DNA of 64,000 nucleotides from an uncultured Bacteroidota bacterium (GCA_903893815.1 CAITNS010000070.1:62001-126000); one strand, 5' to 3'; positions 20,122 through 27,879 are shown, counted from the first letter of the stretch. The notes: generated by a model from the letters alone, not told the origin. Made by a program: numbers and translations.

Positions 20122-20313
20122 GGGCGTGCCCCTTTGGGTCGGGCTGTCGCTTCAATCTTTTGTTCGTGCCTCTCAAAAGGATTTTCGCTTGCATCCCTCA
20201 CGCAGTTTGCAAATTTAAGTCCGCGTTAGGGATTGAACGAAAATCCTTTTACGAAACGGAGTGGAGTAAAAGATTGCAGTGAAAGCCCGGCCCGCCAGCT
20301 GGCGGGAACGCCC
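20122..20313. repeat. Long nested palindromic intergenic element (copy 1)
   Basis: This fills most of the 312-bp gap after the alpha-2-macroglobulin gene. The ends are GGGCG and CGCCC, and three successive blocks are repeated inverted: CGGGCT with CAATCTTTT, then AAAAGGATTTTCG, then a CCCT-ACGC block. A perfect 16-bp palindrome, CCCGCCAGCTGGCGGG, lies at 20291-20306. The segment 20138-20204 is nearly identical to the reverse complement of 54581-54648. It is visibly richer in G+C than its surroundings, and no protein-coding frame is supported. Confidence 0.85.
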
Positions 20314-20362
20314 TAATTACAAGAATAACAATACTATATCTAAGACAACACTTACAAAAAAC

Positions 20363-20393
20363 AAAAAAGGAGATAAAATATATCTCCTTTTTT
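20363..20393. terminator. Bidirectional intrinsic terminator
   Basis: AAAAAAGGAGATA at 20363-20375 pairs with TATCTCCTTTTTT at 20381-20393 around a short A/T loop, with T-runs on both strands. It lies between the plus-strand alpha-2-macroglobulin gene and the minus-strand SirB1-type gene, whose 3' ends converge, so it can serve both. Confidence 0.85.
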
Positions 20394-20420
20394 GTGTAAT
20401 TAAAATAAACGTAACCAGTA

Positions 20421-21290
20421 CTACAAATTCTTCTCTAATTGTTTTAATTCTTGAACCTTTTCAGCATAACCCATTTTATCGAATGAATAAATTAAGTTAT
20501 TTAAAATTCGTTTGATGATATCTAAGTTAGAACAAGGTAAATAGTGTTTCGTTTCAGGCTCTACATTTAATTGTTTAATAAAAGCATCTACATCTCCTCT
20601 ATTAAATATCAAGCCTTTACTGAATGGATTTACATAAAATAAAATATTATCTGACAATGTTTTATCTGAAGGGTCAATTAAATTAGCGAAATCATTCACG
20701 TAAGCTAGTACAAAATGCTGTGGCAAGTTTACACCGTAAATAGGAATAGCGAGTTCTTTGCAAATTAAAGCGTAAACCACGCTTAACATCACAGGATTTC
20801 CTTTTTTAGTTTCAAGTACAACATTGATAAATGAGTTTTGAGGAGCGTGGTAGTTGGTGATGTTACCACCAAACTGATGCACTTCAAATAAAATATGATT
20901 GATGATTTTTACTTTTTCAATAGCCGTTAAATCATCATGTAACTCCAACCACACATCTTGCTTAATTTGATGCAGTTGTTTTTTTAATTTGTTTTCGTCT
21001 AAATCAGGATATTGGTAACGAGCTATAATAGCACATCCTTTAAATAAATCATCCTGTTCGTTTTCTGCCCAATGTTTTAATGCATTTTGTAAAGCCTTAA
21101 ATTGAATGGTATGAATAATCCCTTCAATGCGTTTTTGCATTAAGGCATCAAAGCTGTTTTCCCATGCCGTTTCTAAATGCGGAATAGCAGGCGGACCTAA
21201 TATTATAAACCTATTCTTTACCTCAGAATAAATTCCGTCATCCGGATCATCTAATAAAGTAATTAAGGCAATTACTTCTTTCAGGTTCAT
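20421..21290 (-). CDS. SirB1/transglutaminase-like protein (Transglut_core2)
   Basis: The open frame extends to a TTG at 21320, inside the terminator hairpin of the upstream gene. I prefer the ATG at 21290 (MNLKEVIALITLLDDPDDG), giving 289 residues; an ATG at 21311 is also possible. The DDPDDGIYSEV start and the core GNPVMLSVVYALICKEL followed by GVNLPQHFVLAYVN are diagnostic of the SirB1 (UPF0162) family, a transglutaminase-like fold in which the catalytic Cys is usually missing, as here. The biochemical role is not known. It ends at a bidirectional terminator. Confidence 0.82.
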   Translation of the reverse strand: MNLKEVIALITLLDDPDDGIYSEVKNRFIILGPPAIPHLETAWENSFDALMQKRIEGIIHTIQFKALQNALKHWAENEQDDLFKGCAIIARYQYPDLDENKLKKQLHQIKQDVWLELHDDLTAIEKVKIINHILFEVHQFGGNITNYHAPQNSFINVVLETKKGNPVMLSVVYALICKELAIPIYGVNLPQHFVLAYVNDFANLIDPSDKTLSDNILFYVNPFSKGLIFNRGDVDAFIKQLNVEPETKHYLPCSNLDIIKRILNNLIYSFDKMGYAEKVQELKQLEKNL

Positions 21291-21319
21291 TTCGTTTTTC
21301 TTAGGTCTCATACATAACA

Positions 21320-21346
21320 AAAATAGCCCCGAATTGGAGCTATTTT
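21320..21346 (-). terminator. Intrinsic terminator after the nucleoside phosphorylase gene
   Basis: Read on the minus strand, AAAATAGC and GCTATTTT pair (with an internal A/C mismatch and two further G-C pairs) around AATTC, and are followed by TTTTTG. It lies 28 bp after the nucleoside phosphorylase stop and separates that gene from the SirB1-type gene. Confidence 0.65.
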
Positions 21347-21373
21347 AAGGTTCAAATTATATTTTCTTAACAA

Positions 21374-22246
21374 TTAGGCTGTTAATCGTTGTAAACTTTC
21401 TTGTATTAATATCTCTACACTCTTCGTGTAATCGTTGGTAAACTCTTTACGGACGCGGTTTGCGATAATTACACAGGCTGTTAAACAATTGTGGTTTAAT
21501 AACTTTCCTAAACCGTATAAAGCCGAAGTTTCCATCTCGAAGTTCGTAATACGATGTTCACCCATTTTAAAATCCGTTAAAAACTCGTTTAAATTAGGCA
21601 TTGCTGCTTTTAGGCGAATTTGTCGCCCTTGAGGACCATAAAAACCTGGTGCAGTAGCTGTAATGCCAATATGAGTACCTTGTTGAAACTTAGAAATCAA
21701 ATTATCCGAAGCTTTCACACAATATGGATAAGGCAAATTCGATTTCCAGCCTGTATGTTTGATGAAAGACTCGCTAATGGGGTTTTCACAAACGCTTTCC
21801 CAATTATCGTAGAAGTTTAATAAACCATCTAAACCTAGTCCATGAGAGCTTACCACAATTCCGTTTACCGGAATATCAGCTTGTAAAGCGCCACTAGTTC
21901 CTAAACGAATCACATTTAAGGAACGGTGAGTTGGATTTAGCTCCCTTGTTTCTAAATTAATATTAACGGCTGCATCCAATTCATTCATCACGATGTCGAT
22001 ATTATCCGTACCAATACCAGTTGATAAAACCGTAATACGTTTTCCATTAAAAATACCCGTATGAGTTACAAACTCACGATGCTCAGTTTTAAATTCAATT
22101 TTACTAAAGAATTTAGAGATTTGAGCCACACGATGCTGGTCACCAACAACTATGACATCATCTGCAATATCTTCGGCTTTTAAATTGATATGATAAACAC
22201 GATTTTCTTTGGTAAGAATTAATTCGGTTTCTGGAAATTGAGACAT
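21374..22246 (-). CDS. Nucleoside phosphorylase, uridine phosphorylase type
   Basis: A 290-residue cytoplasmic enzyme of the PNP/UDP family. GDQHRVAQISKFF holds the phosphate-binding region, VLSTGIGTDNIDIVMNELDA the central glycine-rich strand, VIRLGTSGALQ the family glycine signature and ITNFEMETSALYGLG the ribose-binding Glu-Met-Glu that is typical of uridine phosphorylases. It cleaves pyrimidine nucleosides phosphorolytically for salvage. The gene starts 5 bp after the diacylglycerol kinase gene and is likely the last of that operon, ending in an intrinsic terminator. Uridine specificity is inferred from similarity of these motifs. Confidence 0.85.
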   Translation of the reverse strand: MSQFPETELILTKENRVYHINLKAEDIADDVIVVGDQHRVAQISKFFSKIEFKTEHREFVTHTGIFNGKRITVLSTGIGTDNIDIVMNELDAAVNINLETRELNPTHRSLNVIRLGTSGALQADIPVNGIVVSSHGLGLDGLLNFYDNWESVCENPISESFIKHTGWKSNLPYPYCVKASDNLISKFQQGTHIGITATAPGFYGPQGRQIRLKAAMPNLNEFLTDFKMGEHRITNFEMETSALYGLGKLLNHNCLTACVIIANRVRKEFTNDYTKSVEILIQESLQRLTA

Positions 22247-22251
22247 GATAT

Positions 22252-22617
22252 TTAGTTTTCAAATAGTAAAGCTAGAATATATTTTCCAAATATCATAATT
22301 CCAATTAACGCCGAAATAATAGAAAACACAAGCACTGCGCCCGCAGCTAAATCTTTAATGGCGCCTGCTTTTGGATTATAATTGGGTTCTACTAAATCCA
22401 CCAGATGCTCAATGGCAGTATTAATCATTTCGAGAGCAAGAACAGCTCCAATACAAATTAAAATCACAAACCATTCCATTATCTCAATATCAAATAAAAA
22501 GCCTAAAGCGATACTCAATGCCGTTGCTACTATATGAATTTTAAAATGCTTTTCATGCCAGGCCAATTTCAAGCCATTAACGGCAAAGGAAACAGATTTA
22601 AAAAAACTAGGCTTCAT
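22252..22617 (-). CDS. dgkA: Diacylglycerol/undecaprenol kinase family membrane protein
   Basis: A 121-residue protein, the usual DgkA length, with a cytoplasmic N-terminal amphipathic helix and three transmembrane helices. The signature ALEMINTAIEHLVDLV, with its catalytic Glu and Asn, and the conserved AGAIKDLAAGAVLVFS place it in the prokaryotic DAGK family. It phosphorylates diacylglycerol or undecaprenol at the inner membrane; the sequence alone does not separate the two. It overlaps the upstream DUF1361 gene by 11 bp, indicating translational coupling. Confidence 0.93.
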   Translation of the reverse strand: MKPSFFKSVSFAVNGLKLAWHEKHFKIHIVATALSIALGFLFDIEIMEWFVILICIGAVLALEMINTAIEHLVDLVEPNYNPKAGAIKDLAAGAVLVFSIISALIGIMIFGKYILALLFEN

Positions 22618-23236
22618 GGTGTTCTGACTTTAATAATGGTTTTGAAATATAGTACAAGAACGCTAAAAAAATTGAAAAAATAAAGGTAAAAGCAATGGTA
22701 TCTTTTTCAAAGAGAATACCAAAACTTTGACGCATTAATTGAAAAGGATGATTGATCACATTCCAACTATTAAAGCGAAGGTATCTTCCTAAATACAAGC
22801 CAAAGGAAATTAACCAAAAGATAAAAGGTATAATGATAGCTAAATAAACAGGCTTGATATATTTCTGCAACATACCAAACATGTCTTTCAAAGATTTCAA
22901 AAATACCATCATTCCAATTAGAGCAAAAGACAATACCAGCACTAAGTCGTACCATAAGGGAAAATATTCTCTGGGACGTAAATGAAATAAATCCGTTAAG
23001 ATGTAAGGTGAGTTTGGTAAAAATAATAACCATAACACCAATAATGGAATATGAACAAACCCCAGACGCTCTTTCTTTTTCAAATAATTACTAATCCACC
23101 AAGGAATGAAAGCGAGAAATAAATTCCACGCTAAAAATATAAAGCTAAATCCTTCGCTTTTATAAATACGATATATTAATAAACTGGTGCAAAAAGCCGT
23201 GAACAAATAGATGAGTTGTTTGAATGATAATTTCAT
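22607..23236 (-). CDS. DUF1361 membrane protein
   Basis: I use the ATG at 23236 (MKLSFKQLIYL), giving 209 residues; a start at 23266 would add ten polar residues. There are about six transmembrane helices. The conserved motif WLLFLPNSPYILTDLFHLR is the recognised DUF1361 core. The function is unknown. Its 3' end overlaps the dgkA start by 11 bp, so the two are probably co-translated, which hints at a link to lipid or envelope metabolism. It lies 92 bp downstream of the paired small membrane proteins. Confidence 0.8.
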   Translation of the reverse strand: MKLSFKQLIYLFTAFCTSLLIYRIYKSEGFSFIFLAWNLFLAFIPWWISNYLKKKERLGFVHIPLLVLWLLFLPNSPYILTDLFHLRPREYFPLWYDLVLVLSFALIGMMVFLKSLKDMFGMLQKYIKPVYLAIIIPFIFWLISFGLYLGRYLRFNSWNVINHPFQLMRQSFGILFEKDTIAFTFIFSIFLAFLYYISKPLLKSEHHEA

Positions 23237-23328
23237 ATGGTTTAGTTTATTGAGTTGGTTTGTCACATGGTATAGCCAGTTTAACTATTTGTCTTTATAA
23301 TTGAGGCGAACATGGCTATTTCATGATT

Positions 23329-23757
23329 TTATAATTTTTGAGTTAAAGAATGATTGATTTCTATTGTGTTTTTACGTTTTACAAAAACAATCTTGATGCA
23401 ATACCAAATGGCGATGCCCCATGCTGCGAATACCCAAAAGATAAGTGCAATCATTAAATAAGTGTACCATTGAAATCTTTCATGATAATTATCGTTAGCA
23501 GATAATGTATCTAAACGAAATGCACTGATGACAAGATACTGAGCAAAATACAAACCGAAGAATAATAAAAAATAAACCCCAACTATAATCCAATAGGTTT
23601 TTAATTTACCTATCGCTTGTTTATTATTGATGCAAATGATCGTTCTTATCAAAGCACCTAATACTTGAATAGCTGCTACAGCAATTTCTAATAAAAATAT
23701 TCCTACAATTATCGAAAAAATTAAATCTCCATAACCAGCGGGTGAATTATCTTCCAT
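23329..23757 (-). CDS. Small membrane protein, paralogue of upstream neighbour
   Basis: A 142-residue protein with four predicted transmembrane helices. I do not recognise a named family. It shares with the preceding gene product the pattern IQVLGALIRTII, a polar loop, YWIIVGVYF, and a final helix ending IAIWYCIKIVF, followed by a short Lys/Arg-rich tail. The two genes are 11 bp apart and so form a tandem duplication within one transcription unit. The copy here has a longer second loop, with YHERFQWYTYL. Confidence 0.75.
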   Translation of the reverse strand: MEDNSPAGYGDLIFSIIVGIFLLEIAVAAIQVLGALIRTIICINNKQAIGKLKTYWIIVGVYFLLFFGLYFAQYLVISAFRLDTLSANDNYHERFQWYTYLMIALIFWVFAAWGIAIWYCIKIVFVKRKNTIEINHSLTQKL

Positions 23758-23768
23758 GTATTTACTTT

Positions 23769-24092
23769 TTAATTATTATCAATACTAACACTATCCTCTT
23801 TAGGAAGCACTATTTTGATGCAATACCAAATGGCAATTAGCCAGGCAAATGGAATCCAAATTATAATATTCCAATGATTGTAAAGAAAAAGTTCCCAAAT
23901 AGAAAAGTAAACCAAAACCATTGCCCAATAGATTCCTAATTTTTGACGGTCAGTTTTATCAAATAATGATATAATGGTTCTGAAAATTGCCCCAATAATT
24001 TGAATAGCGCCAACCATAAACTGGAATAACCCAATCAAAAAATACCAATCGTCATCATTACTCATATTTGCTTCTAAAAATAATGCTGTCAT
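23769..24092 (-). CDS. Small membrane protein, paralogue of downstream neighbour
   Basis: A 107-residue protein with three or four hydrophobic segments. The motif IQIIGAIFRTIISLF near residue 30, YWAMVLVYFSIWELF in the middle and LIAIWYCIKIVLPKED near the end line up with the following gene product. The start at 24092 lies 4 bp after the DUF4173 stop; a second ATG at 24065 (MSNDDDWYFL) is also plausible. The function is unknown. It is a member of the regulator-led membrane operon. Confidence 0.7.
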   Translation of the reverse strand: MTALFLEANMSNDDDWYFLIGLFQFMVGAIQIIGAIFRTIISLFDKTDRQKLGIYWAMVLVYFSIWELFLYNHWNIIIWIPFAWLIAIWYCIKIVLPKEDSVSIDNN

Positions 24093-24096
24093 ATCC

Positions 24097-25572
24097 TTAT
24101 TTTTTATGATAAATACTTCTTACAATTTCCTGATCCCTTAAATCAAAACTTCGCCAATCATTATTATAATCTGAGATAAAATGATACACCTTATCTCTTA
24201 ACTGCTGCACAAATGTTTCCGTATGATATCTGCTCTCCAAATCACCTGTGTAATTCTTTAATCTTGAATCTGCTAAATTAAAATCCTTTCGTTTGGTAAC
24301 AGCCAACAACTCAGGTAAATTGGCATCTGACAAAGAAAACAAATAATAAAAGTCAACTTGCGCTAAAGGTTTGTTTTGAATATTGTAATTGGTAATTAGT
24401 TTATCCCAATTCAAAGTACTTGATAAAACCAATACCGAAAACCAAAGCGCCACATTAGTTCTAATTAAATACCAATTAGATTGTTTTTTATAAATTTTAT
24501 AAAATAATACACATAAACCAAAGGCTGCTAATACCAACCATACATACACGCCAATACGTTTGTAAGTGAAATTAAAATCGTGGATATAAATTTGGTTTCT
24601 AAAAGCGGTTGACGATAACATCAATACGTTTTGAATAATCCACAAATAGGCAAATGCCATTAAGGCTTTATTATTTTTGGTATATGTAAATTCACTTCTA
24701 AATAAATACATCATTAAACTCGTGGCAATGATAATCGACAAAATGATAATCCCTACTCCACCGTGCACAAAATCAGAATGCGTAACATTTTTTGGCAAGC
24801 CTCCGTTAAAATATAAGGTTTGAATATCACCTATATTTAAAATCACCAACATTAAGTTCAATAACACAAACAATAGCAAGCCTGCGTATCGCTCTGTTTC
24901 AAAACGCTTTTGATTTTGTTCGTCTTGGATAGCTTCTGCATTTGCTAAAGGCAACTTGTTTTCCCAGGCTTCAATGGGTGCAATAGTTCGGTGATAGAAA
25001 AACGCATAAGCCAATAAAAAGCCACTGATTGTAAAACAAATCCAGGTGAAACTAATGAAATCAAAATTGATCCACTTGGTGTTTTCGGCGAACAAAGGAT
25101 TAGAACTTTTGTACATATTGAAAAACAAAATGCTCAACAATAAAACGCCTGCCGTTGCAATAGCTTTGTGATTTTTTTTATTACCAGACGCATCTGTTTT
25201 TGGTTGCAATCGTTTAATAGAATCAATGGCAATATACACCACACACGATGTTACCGAATAACAACTAAACGCAAAAGAAAACAAACTCGAGGTCGCTACA
25301 TTAAATGATACTGCCGACAATAGCAATAAACTGGCAACGTTTGCTATAATACTCAATGCACTCGAATGCACAAAAATAGCAACAGCACTTATCAAACACA
25401 TCAGCGCACTCCAAATCCATTTTTTGTTCTTGAGTAAATTAACATTCTTGAGAATTAATACCACAAGCAATACGATATTGAATAACAAGAAATTGATTCC
25501 TGCGTTTTGTTGGTAAAATAAACCGCTGTAAGCTCCTGTGGCTGCTAGCAATAGATAATCATTTTTTTTCAT
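24097..25572 (-). CDS. DUF4173 multi-spanning membrane protein
   Basis: A 491-residue polytopic protein with about 12 hydrophobic segments. The C-terminal half contains FTYKRIGVYVWLVLAAFGLC followed by a region with SDANLPELLAV, the conserved core of DUF4173. DUF4173 proteins are frequent in Bacteroidota and Actinobacteria but have no assigned activity. The C-terminal cytoplasmic or periplasmic tail (about 80 residues) is rich in aromatic and acidic residues. The gene sits between the Coq4-like gene and the small paralogue pair, all on the minus strand and probably one unit with the winged-helix regulator. Confidence 0.78.
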   Translation of the reverse strand: MKKNDYLLLAATGAYSGLFYQQNAGINFLLFNIVLLVVLILKNVNLLKNKKWIWSALMCLISAVAIFVHSSALSIIANVASLLLLSAVSFNVATSSLFSFAFSCYSVTSCVVYIAIDSIKRLQPKTDASGNKKNHKAIATAGVLLLSILFFNMYKSSNPLFAENTKWINFDFISFTWICFTISGFLLAYAFFYHRTIAPIEAWENKLPLANAEAIQDEQNQKRFETERYAGLLLFVLLNLMLVILNIGDIQTLYFNGGLPKNVTHSDFVHGGVGIIILSIIIATSLMMYLFRSEFTYTKNNKALMAFAYLWIIQNVLMLSSTAFRNQIYIHDFNFTYKRIGVYVWLVLAAFGLCVLFYKIYKKQSNWYLIRTNVALWFSVLVLSSTLNWDKLITNYNIQNKPLAQVDFYYLFSLSDANLPELLAVTKRKDFNLADSRLKNYTGDLESRYHTETFVQQLRDKVYHFISDYNNDWRSFDLRDQEIVRSIYHKK

Positions 25573-25594
25573 GGTTTTATTTTTTAAGGTTTTG

Positions 25595-25670
25595 TCCCGC
25601 AGATTGCGCTAATCTTCGCGGATTTATTTTTTCATTGTCCTAATCTGTGTCATCTGCGAAATCAGCAGGA
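25595..25670. repeat. Imperfect intergenic palindrome with TCCCGCAGATT arm
   Basis: The left arm, TCCCGCAGATTGCGCTAAT, and the right arm, ending AATCAGCAGGA, are imperfect inverted copies around an A/T-rich middle. The left arm is nearly identical to the one at 26207, also in an intergenic gap of the same operon. No gene is present in this 104-bp gap. Confidence 0.65.
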
Positions 25671-25676
25671 AATTTT

Positions 25677-26180
25677 CTAATTAAACAAAGAAGCTTTTAC
25701 TTGATTCAAATCTTGATTTAACATGGATTTAAAATTGTTGACTGAAATGTCTTTACATGTTTTACCTCTTTCGTAGGCTGCTTTTAAGTATTTCCACTCG
25801 GTTGGTAACAAACACCAAGCACCAATGAGTGTAATGATGGAGGCAATAGATTTATTGCCATTACCATGTAAAAAAAACTGCAAGGCTACTTCATCTTTAA
25901 ACGAAATAGAGTAATCAAACAATACATGATGTATATCGTGGTACTCCGCTCCTACTAACAATTCTACTTCATGTTGCTTTAAAAATTCGCCCAAGGTTTT
26001 ACCGAGACTCCCTTCAGGATATTGAAGCAACTGAGCGGTACTAATATTCCAGTTCATATCCTTTGAACCAAAATTAAATACCATGGGTCCTATCATTCCC
26101 GCTACCCAAGATGATGTTTTATGATGTATCCAAAACGCATAATCGATGATGGTTTTCGGTTGTTTGTTTATTGTTTTCAT
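25677..26180 (-). CDS. Coq4-like protein with intact metal-binding motif
   Basis: A 167-residue soluble, helical protein. It contains the signature of the Coq4 family, HDxxHx11E: His81-Asp82-x-x-His85 (in AEYHDIHHVLFDY) and Glu97 after exactly eleven residues. Coq4 binds a divalent metal through these residues and in ubiquinone-producing organisms acts on the benzoquinone ring precursor. Bacteroidota generally use menaquinone, so a ubiquinone role is doubtful and a different lipid or quinone substrate is likely. The rest of the sequence agrees only in general with Coq4. It lies within a membrane-protein operon, between DUF4173 and a four-helix protein. Confidence 0.7.
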   Translation of the reverse strand: MKTINKQPKTIIDYAFWIHHKTSSWVAGMIGPMVFNFGSKDMNWNISTAQLLQYPEGSLGKTLGEFLKQHEVELLVGAEYHDIHHVLFDYSISFKDEVALQFFLHGNGNKSIASIITLIGAWCLLPTEWKYLKAAYERGKTCKDISVNNFKSMLNQDLNQVKASLFN

Positions 26181-26206
26181 ATTTATTTATTTTTTGTCCC
26201 GCAGAT

Positions 26207-26325
26207 TGCGCGGATTATCGCTGATTTTTAATCTATATTAATGTGCAAGATTTGCAGGGATTTATTTCAAGTGTTTAGTTAGGTTGATTTTATACTGTTC
26301 TTAAATCTGCGAGATTTGCGGGAAC
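26207..26325. repeat. Imperfect palindrome reaching into the 3' end of a gene
   Basis: The left arm, TCCCGCAGATTGCGCGGATT at 26207-26226, faces GATTTGCAGGGA at 26249-26260 and again AAATCTGCGAGATTTGCGGGA at 26303-26323. The last arm lies inside the preceding (minus-strand) coding region and encodes its final residues PANLADL. The left arm closely matches the palindrome at 25595. Confidence 0.6.
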
Positions 26326-26781
26326 CTGTTTTTCTAATTGCTTAATCTTGTGTTTGATATAGAACAGTGGAATCAATCCCAACAGCCCAAAGCAACAATC
26401 AATGACTTGATGATAAAAAGGAATATCGCGAATTGGTCCGCAGATAAAGGCTAAAGGAAAAACTGCTACACAAGCAGCGATACCAACGTTAATACTAAAC
26501 TTATTTCTGATGGGGTCTTGGTAAACCCCAACAAAAAATAAAGAAATAATAATGTGTGCAAAAGCTAACCAATCGGTGCCATACAATACAATAGAAGGTG
26601 TTGCATGAACGGCATCATAGACCTTATAAATCCACACATGAAAAAAAGTTGGGAAAGATTGAATGTTTGCTACCATCCAATTCACTTCCGTGACTAATGG
26701 AAAAGCAGTGACTCCGCTTAACACTAATAACACAATAAACACTAAAACAACTTGTCTGATTTTTTTGATTTCTGTTTTCAT
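26290..26781 (-). CDS. Four-helix membrane protein of unknown function
   Basis: A 163-residue protein with four transmembrane helices: residues 10-30, a middle pair near 65-115, and one near 125-145. I do not recognise a named family. The C-terminal cytoplasmic tail is Lys-rich and then reads PANLADLRTV, which is encoded by an arm of an intergenic repeat, so the original C-terminus may have been altered. The gene lies 68 bp downstream of the winged-helix regulator gene and 109 bp before the Coq4-like gene, and is probably controlled with them. Confidence 0.72.
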   Translation of the reverse strand: MKTEIKKIRQVVLVFIVLLVLSGVTAFPLVTEVNWMVANIQSFPTFFHVWIYKVYDAVHATPSIVLYGTDWLAFAHIIISLFFVGVYQDPIRNKFSINVGIAACVAVFPLAFICGPIRDIPFYHQVIDCCFGLLGLIPLFYIKHKIKQLEKQVPANLADLRTV

Positions 26782-26849
26782 GGTTTCTATTTTTATATAT
26801 TTATTTTAAAAGTACTTTGCATTTCAAAGTTTAATAACAAAAAAAAGGT

Positions 26850-27146
26850 TTATCGTCCTTTCAGTAATATTTCAAGCGCATCCAAGTGATCGTTAAAAGC
26901 TTTCATCCCCACTTTAGTAACCGAATAAGTGGTCAAAGGTTTCTTCCCAACAAACTCTTTCTTCACATGAATGTAGCCTTCTTTTTCTAAAGCTGTAATG
27001 TGACTGGCAAGGTTTCCATCAGTAATGTCTAAAGTTTCTTTCATCGCACTAAAGTCCACACTATCGTTCACCATCAACACACTCATAATACCCAAACGTA
27101 TTCGATTTTCAAATGCTTTATTTAAGTTATGTATGTATGTTTTCAA
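26850..27146 (-). CDS. Small winged-helix transcriptional regulator
   Basis: A 98-residue single-domain winged helix-turn-helix protein of the HTH_34 type (MarR/ArsR-like). RLGIMSVLMVNDSVDFSAMK leads into the recognition helix TDGNLASHITALEKEGYIHV and the wing KKPLTTYSVTKVG. There are no metal-binding cysteines, so it is not an ArsR metal sensor. In Bacteroidota such proteins are commonly encoded beside small membrane-protein genes, which they are thought to control. Here it is the second gene of the minus-strand membrane cluster, 70 bp after a six-helix membrane protein gene. DNA target and signal are unknown. Confidence 0.85.
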   Translation of the reverse strand: MKTYIHNLNKAFENRIRLGIMSVLMVNDSVDFSAMKETLDITDGNLASHITALEKEGYIHVKKEFVGKKPLTTYSVTKVGMKAFNDHLDALEILLKGR

Positions 27147-27216
27147 TTCTTAATTTTGATTTATGATAAAAGATGAATGATACAAGAATCGCTTGTCCAT
27201 CTTCTATCCTTTGTCA

Positions 27217-27879
27217 TTAATCTTTTATCTGTTTTCGCTCGTACTTAAACCACATTACTGCTCCATAAACAATATGCAATACTCCAAATCCAAGCGACCA
27301 ATATAGTAAGCCATTTCCTAAATTAAAAGCATTTATTAATCCCAAGATGATTTCGCAGATACCGAAGTAGCGAATATCATCGTAAGTATATTTACTCGCA
27401 TTAATCAAGGCCATGCCGTAAAACAACAACATACAAGGGGCAATAAAAACAATGGCGCCATGATATAATAAAGCCAAGCAAAATAAACCACCAGCTACTA
27501 ATGGAATACATAAATTAATTAAAACACGAATAGCGGTATGATCAAATAATTTATGTCCTTCTCTTTTTGCCTTGCGATTGGAGAAAACATATGCGGTTAC
27601 AATGGAGGCCACTAAAATAGCAGCAGCTAATAATACATAATCAACATACAAACCAAACAGCCTTTCCTTTACACTCATTCCAGCATCTCTACTAACATCA
27701 TCTCTAAATGACGCCGCAAATTCGCCTAACATTATATAGGCGATATAAGCTCCAATTAAAGCATATATACCGGCAAATACACCCGACAAACCACTCAGTG
27801 ATAAAAAACGGGTTGATTTTTTCATCATGTTACGAATATCCTGTATCGCTTCGAGGTGTTGGCTGTTTTCCGTTGTCAT
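27217..27879 (-). CDS. Polytopic membrane protein, first gene of regulator-led cluster
   Basis: A 220-residue protein with six hydrophobic helices and a soluble N-terminal 35 residues (MTTENSQHLEAIQDIRNMMK). The first helix begins LSLSGLSGVFAGIYALIGAY. I know this pattern from Bacteroidota proteins encoded next to HTH_34 regulators, but no activity is assigned. It is divergent from ruvX, with 109 bp between the starts, and is the first gene of the run that continues with the regulator, a four-helix protein, the Coq4-like protein and DUF4173. The conserved pairing suggests that it senses or supplies the signal for the regulator; this is inference. Confidence 0.75.
   Translation of the reverse strand: MTTENSQHLEAIQDIRNMMKKSTRFLSLSGLSGVFAGIYALIGAYIAYIMLGEFAASFRDDVSRDAGMSVKERLFGLYVDYVLLAAAILVASIVTAYVFSNRKAKREGHKLFDHTAIRVLINLCIPLVAGGLFCLALLYHGAIVFIAPCMLLFYGMALINASKYTYDDIRYFGICEIILGLINAFNLGNGLLYWSLGFGVLHIVYGAVMWFKYERKQIKD

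Noticed and set aside
23267-23328. Weak inverted repeat (CATGG / GGCTAT words)
   Set aside because: The pairing is short and broken; not distinguishable from chance by eye.
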